Below are positions 1 through 5,814 of a stretch of 7,272 nucleotides of DNA, piece by piece. Below the pieces are notes generated by a model that had not been told where the DNA came from, searched no databases, and was given only the letters and a program-made list of their open reading frames with translations. Origin of the DNA: an uncultured Coriobacteriales bacterium. Lineage in GTDB: Bacteria; Actinomycetota; Coriobacteriia; Coriobacteriales; Atopobiaceae. Within the stretch, counting starts at the first letter, position 1; the number at the start of each line of letters is the position of its first letter. The position numbers were made by a program, and so were the translations under genes. Where the stretch lies: NCBI GenBank assembly GCA_947305035.1, contig CAMZCV010000042.1:1-7272 (forward strand), in the 5' to 3' direction.

Positions 1-273
1 GACACCATGCGCGAGGACGTCCACCTCTACGAGCTGCTTGAAGACCGTTATTCCGTCCAAGTTGGTGTGGAGGAGCTCAAGATCGATGTGGCCATCGCCC
101 GCGAGGACGAGGCCAAGCTGCTCTCATGTATAAACGGGGCGCCGCTCTTCCTGCTTGACAAGACCATGCGCTCCAAAGACGGCACCCTCGTGCACTACTC
201 GCGTTCGCTCCTCCGCGGCGACCGTGCGAGCTTTGTCTTCTCCATCCAGGACGGCCGCATCCTCGAGGGTTGA
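1..273 (+). CDS. GntR-family transcriptional regulator, C-terminal UTRA domain (5' partial)
   Basis: The reading frame is open from the first base and ends in TGA at 271-273, so the N-terminal winged-helix DNA-binding domain lies outside the window. The visible part matches the end of a UTRA domain, the small-molecule-sensing domain of HutC-type GntR regulators. It has the alternating pattern around LYELLEDRY, then DEAKLL, then GAPLFLLDKTMRSKDG, then the family's near-invariant Y-S-R-S-L-x-R-G-D at about residues 66-74 counted from the ATG at position 7. That ATG is internal and not the true start. The gene converges on the PTS/aldolase operon and is separated from it by strong hairpins. Regulators of this class usually sense a phosphorylated sugar, so it probably represses the neighbouring operon, perhaps through the palindrome at 6236-6259; that link is inference. 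Family assignment is fairly secure; ligand unknown. Confidence 0.85.
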   Translation, partial: DTMREDVHLYELLEDRYSVQVGVEELKIDVAIAREDEAKLLSCINGAPLFLLDKTMRSKDGTLVHYSRSLLRGDRASFVFSIQDGRILEG

Positions 274-296
274 TTCCGCAAACAACGGCAATGCAG

Positions 297-330
297 AGGC
301 GGGGACGGTGAAGAGGGGCCGTCCCCGCCT
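297..330. terminator. Strong hairpin between convergent genes, probable bidirectional terminator
   Basis: A perfect 12-bp inverted repeat, AGGCGGGGACGG (297-308) and CCGTCCCCGCCT (319-330), encloses a 10-base loop. It sits between the stop of the GntR gene (273) and the stop of the glycerol dehydrogenase gene (360), so it can end transcription from both sides. The T-tract is weak on both strands (GATATT after it on plus, GCATTGCCGTTGTTT on minus), so intrinsic termination efficiency is uncertain; the position and the very stable stem make the role likely. Confidence 0.75.
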
Positions 331-337
331 GATATTC

Positions 338-358
338 CCCCATAGGGAGGTTATGGGG
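338..358. terminator. Second hairpin directly after the glycerol dehydrogenase stop
   Basis: CCCCATA (338-344) and TATGGGG (352-358) form a perfect 7-bp stem with a 7-base loop. It begins two bases past the dehydrogenase stop codon (360-362, read on minus) and precedes the larger hairpin at 297-330. The two stems in tandem probably terminate or protect the 3' end of the operon transcript. No uridine run follows on either strand, so it may act as a 3'-end stabiliser and not as a terminator by itself. Confidence 0.5.
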
Positions 359-359
359 C

Positions 360-1451
360 TTATCCGAGCGCAGACATTCCCAGCGCGTTCGCTGCGCGCA
401 TGAGGCTGACCACACCGGCGACATCATGGATGTCCGCAGGGCTTGCCGACCATGATTCCGCTGCCAGAGCCGCCTCGGCAATCTTCTCGAGATCCTCCTG
501 CGAGGGGTTGAGACCGAGCGCCTCGAAGGTGATGGGGAGCCCGCAGGCAACGCACAGATCGAGCACGCGGCCGATCTCATCATCTGGATAGTCTTCGGCG
601 ATGAGCAGGCACAGCGTGCCAAACGCAACGCGCTCTCCGTGCATCGCGCGCTCTCCCTCTGGGATGGCGGTGATCGCGTTGCCGATAGCATGAGCTATGG
701 AGCACCCCACGTTCTCGAAACCAATGCCGGAGAGCAGGACATTGGCCTCGACCACGTTCTCGAAAGCGGGAGTCGGCGCCTTGACGTCGCAGGCGATGAG
801 CGCTGCGGGACCATCGCGGAAGAGTGTATCGGCACAGGCACGTGCAATCGCGCGACCGGCAAGTGTTGCCCTTCCCTGCTCGGTGTCGCACCACACGTAG
901 TTGGCGTGGCCCATGCGCTCGTTCGAGAGACCCTCGTAGTAGGTGGAGAGCGCGTCCCCGATTCCCGCAACGAGGAATCTGCGCGGGGCGGCTGAGATGA
1001 CCTTCGTATCCACGAGCACGAGGTCGGGATTGGCCCGATGGATGACGATCTCGTTCATCTCCCCCTCGTCGGAATAGAGGATCGACATGGCGCTCGTGGG
1101 TGCATCGGTGGACGCGATGGTGGGGCATACGACCAGCGCGATGCGCCTCTCCGAGGCGATCATCTTGGCAACGTCGATGACCTTCCCTCCGCCCACGGCG
1201 ATGATGACATCAGCAGAGCCGATGCGCGCGGAAACCTCCTCGATGGACCGGTGGCTGATCTCTCCCTCGAAGAGCACGGTCTGGTAGGCGCCATCCTCGT
1301 ACCCCGCATAGAGAACGGGCGCGAGCAGGCCCTGCACGAACGAATCGACGAGGAACAGGTGGTTTGGGCCGAACCTGTCGGCATAGCGGCGCACGTCCGC
1401 GAGCACCCCAGGTCCTTGGATGTAATGGCCCACCGAGCCCCAGCTACGCAT
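360..1451 (-). CDS. gldA: Glycerol dehydrogenase-like, iron/zinc-dependent alcohol dehydrogenase
   Basis: A 363-residue member of the metal-dependent (group III) alcohol dehydrogenase family, closest in pattern to NAD-dependent glycerol dehydrogenase, which interconverts glycerol and dihydroxyacetone in the cytosol. Numbered from ATG 1451: N-terminal YIQGPGVL, the nucleotide-binding GGGKVID at 87-93, STDAPTSA at 114-121, and the metal ligands expected from the GlyDH structures, Asp166 (GIGDALS), His254 (AHAIGNA) and His271 (MHGERVA). Length matches GldA (about 367-370). A GTG at 1460 is also in frame, but the ATG has a better Shine-Dalgarno (GAGGTG, 6-base spacer), and that site lies inside the last codons of the upstream aldolase gene, which it overlaps by 8 bases; translation is probably coupled. 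Next to FSA-type aldolases its likely job is to reduce the dihydroxyacetone they release and reoxidise NADH. A different small hydroxyketone or polyol substrate remains possible. Confidence 0.87.
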   Translation of the reverse strand: MRSWGSVGHYIQGPGVLADVRRYADRFGPNHLFLVDSFVQGLLAPVLYAGYEDGAYQTVLFEGEISHRSIEEVSARIGSADVIIAVGGGKVIDVAKMIASERRIALVVCPTIASTDAPTSAMSILYSDEGEMNEIVIHRANPDLVLVDTKVISAAPRRFLVAGIGDALSTYYEGLSNERMGHANYVWCDTEQGRATLAGRAIARACADTLFRDGPAALIACDVKAPTPAFENVVEANVLLSGIGFENVGCSIAHAIGNAITAIPEGERAMHGERVAFGTLCLLIAEDYPDDEIGRVLDLCVACGLPITFEALGLNPSQEDLEKIAEAALAAESWSASPADIHDVAGVVSLMRAANALGMSALG

Positions 1452-2076
1452 TGCGAACACCTCTTTCCTGACACGCCATGGACTTGAGCATGGCGAGATC
1501 GACGGTTACATTCTGGGCACCTGCCATGAGCGCGCGCTCCACATCGCCCGGGGTCTTGAGCGATGCCGCGCACACCATGCAATCGATGCCGTGCTTGTCG
1601 AACGCCTGCCTGATGGCACGCACGACGCCGATGCCGTCGCCGCCGCGCTTATCGAGGCGGCTCACATACACGGCGACGCATACCGCTCCTGCCGCGGCGG
1701 CGAGAAGCGCCTGGTTCACATCGAACACCGCCGTGCACGATGCCCTGATGCCGAGATTCTTGAGTTCCGGGATGGCCTTGTACCCCTCGGGGCAGGCGGG
1801 GATCTTCACGAGCGTGTTGCCGGGAATCTCGCGAACGATGCGCCGTGCATCCTCCACCATCTCCCCGCTGGTATCTCCCAGCACCTCGAGGTAGAACGGC
1901 ACCTCGTCACCGATGGCGGCGCGTATCTCACGCGAACGGGAGAGGAAGGTCGTACGGCCACCCGCAAGATCCTTCGCGGCGACCGAGGGATTGTCGGCAT
2001 AGCAGTTGACGGGGAAGAGCGCCGAGGCCTCTCGAATCTCATCGATGTCGAACGTTACCAGGCAGAATTCGAGCAT
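1444..2076 (-). CDS. Short FSA/transaldolase-family paralogue, altered active site, lacks C-terminal helix
   Basis: A 210-residue Schiff-base aldolase of the fructose-6-phosphate aldolase (FSA/TalC) family, about 58% identical over 200 residues to the gene just upstream (my own residue-by-residue count). Present: Asn29 (DNPS), Glu64, the Schiff-base Lys91 in NTLVKIPAC, Thr115, Tyr137-Val-Ser-Arg140, and Ser172 in AASLKTP. Two features are odd. The conserved active-site Asp (Asp6 in E. coli FSA; Asp7 in the neighbouring copy) is Val7, coded GTA against GAC, so at least two base changes. The protein also stops about 22 residues short, lacking the FxxDWxGxFG helix that FSA subunits exchange within the decamer. 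It has a strong AAGGAGG ribosome site seven bases from the ATG. Its last codons carry the ribosome site and start of the dehydrogenase gene. It may have a shifted reaction, be a partner subunit of the full-length copy, or be decaying; an intact frame and strong ribosome site argue against decay. Confidence 0.85.
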   Translation of the reverse strand: MLEFCLVTFDIDEIREASALFPVNCYADNPSVAAKDLAGGRTTFLSRSREIRAAIGDEVPFYLEVLGDTSGEMVEDARRIVREIPGNTLVKIPACPEGYKAIPELKNLGIRASCTAVFDVNQALLAAAAGAVCVAVYVSRLDKRGGDGIGVVRAIRQAFDKHGIDCMVCAASLKTPGDVERALMAGAQNVTVDLAMLKSMACQERGVRNA

Positions 2077-2152
2077 GGAGGTTCCTCCTTCAAAGGTTGG
2101 CCCCGTCCTCGGAGGGTGCGGACGGGGCCTTACCGGAGGGGATGTGCGGTTC
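2077..2152 (-). promoter_or_regulatory. Intercistronic hairpin between the two aldolase genes
   Basis: This is the only sizeable gap inside the operon. GGCCCCGTCC (2099-2108) and GGACGGGGCC (2120-2129) form a perfect 10-bp stem with an 11-base loop. Read on the minus strand it is followed by AACCTTTG, not a U-run, so it is a poor intrinsic terminator and more likely an RNA processing, stability or attenuation element that sets expression of the short aldolase and dehydrogenase apart from the PTS genes. Close to the next start, GGAGG and CCTCC (2077-2088) flank two bases, so the Shine-Dalgarno could fold on itself just before the ATG. Structure is seen; function is inferred. Confidence 0.55.
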
Positions 2153-2851
2153 TTAGGAAACCATGTTGGCGATGCGGACGCCGACGCCGAACAGGCCTTC
2201 CCAGTCGGATTTGAACGTCTCGAGCGTTCCTGCCGTCATGGGATGCACGGCCATCTGCTCGAGAAGCTCGAGGTTGAGGGCGATGTTGTCGGCACCAGCC
2301 TCGATGGCGCGCTCCACTTCGCCCGCGCTCTTGATGGAGGCAGCGCTCACGATGCAGTCGATGCCGTGATCGAGGAACGCCTGCTTGATGCGGCGGACGG
2401 TCTCGATGCCGTTGCCGCCGTTGCGGTCGAGCCTGCTCACGTACACTGCCACGTACTCTGCGCCTGCAAGGGCGGCGAGCATGGCCTGGTTGAACGTGTA
2501 GACCGCCGTGCACGAGGTGCGGATTCCCTCGGCCTTGAGCGCGGCGATGGCCTTGTAGCCCTCGGGACAGGCGGGAATCTTCACGAGCGTGTTGCCGGTA
2601 ACGGCTGCGACCATGGCGCGGGCATCCTCCACGAGCTCCTCGGCCGTATCGCCCATGGCCTCGAGGAAGAAGGGCATCTCGTCGCCGATGACTTCGCGGA
2701 TGTCGCGGGCATTCTGGATGAACGACTTTCCCGTGCCTTTGAGGCAGTTGACCGCGATGGTCGGGTTCATGCTGTAGCAACCCAGAGGGTAAACCTTGCT
2801 GGCGGCCTTCACCATCTCGAGGTCGCCGGTGTCGAGGCAGAATTCAAGCAT
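2153..2851 (-). CDS. Fructose-6-phosphate aldolase / transaldolase family protein, full length
   Basis: A 232-residue TIM-barrel class I aldolase of the FSA/TalC type. E. coli FSA reversibly cleaves fructose 6-phosphate to dihydroxyacetone and glyceraldehyde 3-phosphate. Catalytic positions align without gaps to the E. coli residues: Asp7 (LDTGD), Asn29 (MNPT), Lys91 (Schiff base, NTLVKIPAC), Thr115 (CTAVY), Tyr137 and Arg140 (VYVSRLD), Ser172 (AASIKS). The C-terminal FKSDWEGLFG at 213-222 is the helix that subunits swap in the FSA decamer. Position 64 is Glu, as in true transaldolases, where FSA has Gln59, while Tyr137 is the FSA-type acid/base residue; donor or acceptor preference is therefore hard to predict. 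The substrate pocket before Asn29 reads CYSM and not GVTT, so the sugar may not be fructose 6-phosphate. The gene starts 9 bases after the EIID stop with a GGGGTGGA ribosome site, placing it firmly in the PTS operon. Confidence 0.9.
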   Translation of the reverse strand: MLEFCLDTGDLEMVKAASKVYPLGCYSMNPTIAVNCLKGTGKSFIQNARDIREVIGDEMPFFLEAMGDTAEELVEDARAMVAAVTGNTLVKIPACPEGYKAIAALKAEGIRTSCTAVYTFNQAMLAALAGAEYVAVYVSRLDRNGGNGIETVRRIKQAFLDHGIDCIVSAASIKSAGEVERAIEAGADNIALNLELLEQMAVHPMTAGTLETFKSDWEGLFGVGVRIANMVS

Positions 2852-2860
2852 GCTCCACCC

Positions 2861-3682
2861 CTAACCGAAGATTCCGAGCAGGCCGGCGACGACGCCGATG
2901 ACCATGATGCCGATGATCTGCGTGAGCACGGGCACGCCCTTCTTGTTGAGCGCGTAGAGCGCACCGAGAGCGCACACGGGAAGCAGGCGCGGGAAGATGG
3001 AGTCGAAGGTCTCCTGGAGGGAGAACATCGTGCCGTTGATATCGAACGCGATGGGCGTGGTGAGGCCCACGTTGGTCGCCACCATGGCGCCGATCACCAT
3101 GAGTCCCACGATGGAGAGCGCGGTGGTGAGCTTGTGCATAACGTCGGCGTCGGAGATCTTCCCGATGATGTTGGCGCCGAGGCCGTAGCCGTACTTCACG
3201 CCGAACCAGCGGAGGGCGATGGTGGGAATGTTGTAGATGAGCAGGAAGAGCAGGGGGCCTGCGAGCGAACCGCTCATGCAGAGGCCCGCGGCGATGCCGG
3301 TGGCGATGATGCGCAGCGTACCTGCGATGAGGGAGTCGCCGATGCCTGCAAGCGGTCCCATGAGCGCGACCTTCATGGAGGAGATGGACGAGGTATCGAA
3401 TTCCTCGTTGTTTGCGTTCTCCTCCTCCATAGCGGCGGAGATGCCGGCGATGAGGGGCTGCATGGTGGTCTGGCAGTTGAAGAACTCGAGATGGCGCTTG
3501 TATGCTGCGATACGGTCCTCGCGGTTGTCGTAGAGCTTCTTGATGGTGGGGATCATCGCGAATGCGAAAGCCATGTGCTGCTGACGCTCGAAGTGCCAGG
3601 CGTGGCTCGTGGTGAAGGTGCGCCAGAAGATGCTGTTGAGCTCTTTCTGGGTAAGCTTCTTCTCATTAGAACTCGTTGTCAT
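2861..3682 (-). CDS. Mannose-family PTS transporter subunit IID
   Basis: A 273-residue EIID protein, the membrane partner of EIIC in mannose/sorbose-type PTS permeases. Family signatures (from ATG 3682): an N-terminal amphipathic cytoplasmic part with SHAWHFERQQHMAFAFAMIP at 26-45, HLEFFNCQTTMQPLIAGI at 64-81 (the family usually has FFNT followed by His/Glu-Pro; here FFNCQ), and GPLAGIGDSL at 109-118. The rest is mostly hydrophobic, ending in a transmembrane stretch at about 253-272. A TTG six bases further upstream (3688) is in frame, but the ATG has a perfect GGAGG with a 6-base spacer. That site and the start lie within the last codons of the EIIC gene, which overlaps by 17 bases, so the two membrane subunits are probably coupled in translation. 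Together with EIIC it transports and co-phosphorylates the sugar. Confidence 0.95.
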   Translation of the reverse strand: MTTSSNEKKLTQKELNSIFWRTFTTSHAWHFERQQHMAFAFAMIPTIKKLYDNREDRIAAYKRHLEFFNCQTTMQPLIAGISAAMEEENANNEEFDTSSISSMKVALMGPLAGIGDSLIAGTLRIIATGIAAGLCMSGSLAGPLLFLLIYNIPTIALRWFGVKYGYGLGANIIGKISDADVMHKLTTALSIVGLMVIGAMVATNVGLTTPIAFDINGTMFSLQETFDSIFPRLLPVCALGALYALNKKGVPVLTQIIGIMVIGVVAGLLGIFG

Positions 3683-4445
3683 CGTCAACCTCCGCAGCTA
3701 CGATCTGGGAATCCTTGGGAATGAAGATGTGGGCCATGTACAGCACGCCGACGATCACGAGGGCGAAGCAGACGATGCCCAGGGTGGGGACGCCGAGGTA
3801 GGCAGCCAGCAGGAAGCCCAGCAGCAGGAAGACTGCGGTCTCCTTGGATGCGATCATGGTGATGAGCTGCGCAAAACCGACGGCGGGAAGGATGCCGGTG
3901 GCGATGGCGATGCCGGTGGTGAGCCAGGCGGGAATGGCTGCCACGAAGGCCGAGACCGCGTCGCCGCCGAACATGAACGCCACGAAGGCGATCACGGCGA
4001 AGGTGGCATCGAAGATAAAGCCGTTGGCAAGGAAGATCATGGTGATGCCGCGGTCGTTGTCGTCCTCTGCAAAACGGTCCGCCGAACGGGCCATGATGGG
4101 CGTGATGACGCCGTAGAACAGGTTCACGATGAACGCCGAGAGCACGGCGGCGGGCATGGCGATGGTGACGGCGGTATCGATGCCGTTGCCCGTGGTGATG
4201 GCGAATGCGGTGCCGAGCACCGAGCCCACGATCATGTCGGGCGGAATGGAGGCGCCGATGGCCTGCATGCCCATGAACACGAGCTCGAGCGAGAAACCGA
4301 TGATGGTGCCGGTTGCGGCGTCGCCGAGTGCGAGGCCGACCAGGGCCCCGAGGACGATCGGGCGACCGAGCATGGCGGTGCCGACGAAGTAGTCGGCCTT
4401 GCCGATGAACACGATGAGCCCTATGAGAAACGCTTGGAATGCCAT
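3666..4445 (-). CDS. Mannose/sorbose-family PTS transporter subunit IIC
   Basis: A 259-residue integral membrane EIIC of the mannose family. It is strongly hydrophobic with many transmembrane segments from residue 5 to about 242, and ends in an acidic cytoplasmic tail (DDDNEF). Recognisable family stretches are GRPIVLGALVGLALGD at 27-42, the LELVFMGMQAIGASIPPD region at 53-70, and GSVLGTAFAITTG at 74-86. EIIC forms most of the sugar channel, and the phosphate comes from EIIB. The ATG is preceded by AAAGGGA at a suitable distance and lies 28 bases after the EIIB stop, while its 3' end overlaps the EIID gene. Substrate cannot be assigned: mannose, fructose, sorbose and amino-sugar permeases share these motifs. 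Confidence 0.95.
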   Translation of the reverse strand: MAFQAFLIGLIVFIGKADYFVGTAMLGRPIVLGALVGLALGDAATGTIIGFSLELVFMGMQAIGASIPPDMIVGSVLGTAFAITTGNGIDTAVTIAMPAAVLSAFIVNLFYGVITPIMARSADRFAEDDNDRGITMIFLANGFIFDATFAVIAFVAFMFGGDAVSAFVAAIPAWLTTGIAIATGILPAVGFAQLITMIASKETAVFLLLGFLLAAYLGVPTLGIVCFALVIVGVLYMAHIFIPKDSQIVAAEVDDDNEF

Positions 4446-4473
4446 TGCTTTCCCTTTCTTGTTGAGCTGATTC

Positions 4474-4947
4474 CTACAGGTCGGATTCGGAGATGACGAG
4501 TTTCTTATCCTTTGCGACTTGCCTGACTTCCACCTCGATTCCGTCGCGAATGAGCCCGCGCACGAGCTCGCGCTCGTCGTCGTTCAGATGGACGGCGATT
4601 CCGAGCGACTTGGTGGTGTCCTCCTTCTTCTCGGTCCCGCCGAGGTTCAGCGAGCCGATGCCGCATGCACGCGCGATGCGCTCTGCATCCGCGACGCATC
4701 CCGCGACGATGAGAAGGTCGTACTTGTCGGTAACGCCGCTCGTGATGGCGGCAATCGAATCATCGACGCTCTTGATTACGAGCTTCACGCCCGAAGGCTT
4801 CGCAAGGCGCATGGTCTTCATCCGGATCTCGTCCTTCGCAACGGAATCCGAGACGACAAGGATTGCGTTGGCACCGAGCGTATGGCACCACGAGAACGCC
4901 ACCTGGCCATGCAGCAGTCGATGGTCCACTCTCAGCAGCTTGATCAT
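4474..4947 (-). CDS. Mannose-family PTS phosphocarrier subunit IIB
   Basis: A 157-residue cytosolic EIIB that takes phosphate from EIIA on a histidine and hands it to the incoming sugar at EIIC/EIID. The phosphorylation motif is RVDHRLLHGQV at residues 6-16, with His13 as the expected phospho-site. The residue after Asp8 is His9, where well-known members have Asp, Tyr or Phe. Further family marks are LAKPSGVKLVIKS at 48-60 and LNLGGT at 100-105, and the full domain length is normal. The start ATG overlaps the TGA of the isomerase gene as ATGA, with a GGGGGAGGA ribosome site eight or fewer bases upstream, typical of translational coupling. EIIA and EIIB are separate genes here with the isomerase between them, unlike the fused ManX of E. 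coli. Confidence 0.95.
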   Translation of the reverse strand: MIKLLRVDHRLLHGQVAFSWCHTLGANAILVVSDSVAKDEIRMKTMRLAKPSGVKLVIKSVDDSIAAITSGVTDKYDLLIVAGCVADAERIARACGIGSLNLGGTEKKEDTTKSLGIAVHLNDDERELVRGLIRDGIEVEVRQVAKDKKLVISESDL

Positions 4948-5813
4948 TGTTCCTCCCCCTTACGTGCGCTTTCAGCGCGGGTTATTTCACCGAGGCACTT
5001 CTCGAACAGCACCTTGGTCTCTTCCATGTAGATTGCGGGATCGCGGAAGCTCATGGGATGGACGTATTCCATCGAGAAGCCTCCCGCATAGTCATTTGCT
5101 GCGAAGACCGCAAGGTCAGCTGCCATGTCACGCGCTCCATGGCCCCAGGGCATATGGCCGGTGGGGGTTCCGTCGATGAAGTGGCAGTGCACAAGATCCC
5201 GACCGAACGCATCGAACCACTGGCCGATGGTCTCCCCCGCATTCCCCATTGCGCCGAAGTCCAGCGTGAACTTGAGGTTCTCTCGATTTACGCGGTCCTT
5301 GAGGGCTGCGATATCCGCGATGGTGGGAGCAACCTGGGAGGAGACGGTCCAGATGCTCTCGAGGGCCAACGTGATGCCGCGGGGGGCGGCGTAGTCGGCA
5401 AGATGGGCGAGCATGGACGCGCTGCGGGTGCGAGCGTCTTCCACGGGCTCGTCGTAGTAGTTCCATCCCGGAGTCACCAGCACGAGGGGCGAGCCGACGA
5501 GCGCCGCAAGATCGATGACCCGCTCGAAATAGGCGCGGGTGTTGGCGATGAGGAGCTCTCCCCGTGCGGCGATGTTGTTCGGCTTGGGGTTGTTCTGCTC
5601 CCCGCAGATGCAGGCGAGCTTCACGCCGTACTCCCCCATGAGCGCCTGCAGTCGGGCGGGATCCTCGCTGTACTGTGCATTGATGAGGAAGTGCTGCGGG
5701 CAGAGCCAGAGCTCTGCGGATGAGAAGCGATGCTCGGCGCAGGCTGCGAAGAACGCCTCGAGCTCGTAATAGCGCCAGTTGATGTTCATGGGATAGAGGC
5801 TGGCGGCGTCCAT
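4944..5813 (-). CDS. Sugar phosphate isomerase/epimerase (xylose-isomerase-like TIM barrel)
   Basis: A 289-residue protein of the AP-endonuclease-2 / D-tagatose 3-epimerase superfamily, whose members isomerise or epimerise ketoses and sugar phosphates with a divalent metal. The expected metal-binding set is visible: Glu152 (ALES), Asp185 (TLDFGAMGN), His211 (HCHFID) and Glu249 (MEYVHP), numbered from ATG 5813. Other fold marks are AELWLCPQHF at 34-43 and LVTPGWN at 112-118. An upstream in-frame TTG (5849) would add 12 unusual residues and overlap EIIA; the ATG lies one base after the EIIA stop with AGAGGA eight bases away and is preferred. Placement inside the PTS operon, between EIIA and EIIB, suggests it acts on the phosphorylated import product, perhaps converting it to the ketose that the aldolase cleaves. 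The exact reaction (3-epimerase, hexulose-phosphate isomerase or other) cannot be told from sequence. Confidence 0.85.
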   Translation of the reverse strand: MDAASLYPMNINWRYYELEAFFAACAEHRFSSAELWLCPQHFLINAQYSEDPARLQALMGEYGVKLACICGEQNNPKPNNIAARGELLIANTRAYFERVIDLAALVGSPLVLVTPGWNYYDEPVEDARTRSASMLAHLADYAAPRGITLALESIWTVSSQVAPTIADIAALKDRVNRENLKFTLDFGAMGNAGETIGQWFDAFGRDLVHCHFIDGTPTGHMPWGHGARDMAADLAVFAANDYAGGFSMEYVHPMSFRDPAIYMEETKVLFEKCLGEITRAESARKGEEQ

Positions 5814-5814
5814 C

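Noticed and set aside
1444..2076. Short aldolase copy as a pseudogene
   Set aside because: The frame is intact, the lysine and most active-site residues are kept, and it has a strong ribosome site plus coupling to the next gene; divergence in function is more likely than decay, though not proven.
1444..2851. Sulfosugar (sulfo-transaldolase) pathway
   Set aside because: That pathway also has a transaldolase and an isomerase, but no sulfoquinovosidase, sulfolactaldehyde enzyme or sulfonate exporter is present, and the PTS points to a phosphorylated sugar.
2006..3724. 572-residue plus-strand open frame across both aldolase junctions and EIID
   Set aside because: It is antisense to well-supported genes, rich in Asp, Glu, Gly and His with low-complexity composition, and shows no domain. 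Long antisense frames are usual in GC-rich genes with strong third-position bias.
3609..4496. 295-residue plus-strand frame over EIIC
   Set aside because: It is a mirror of the EIIC gene with the same skewed Gly/Asp/His composition and no ribosome site or family signature.
4947..5723. 258-residue plus-strand frame over the isomerase
   Set aside because: It lies fully antisense to a protein with visible metal-ligand motifs and has no recognisable domain.
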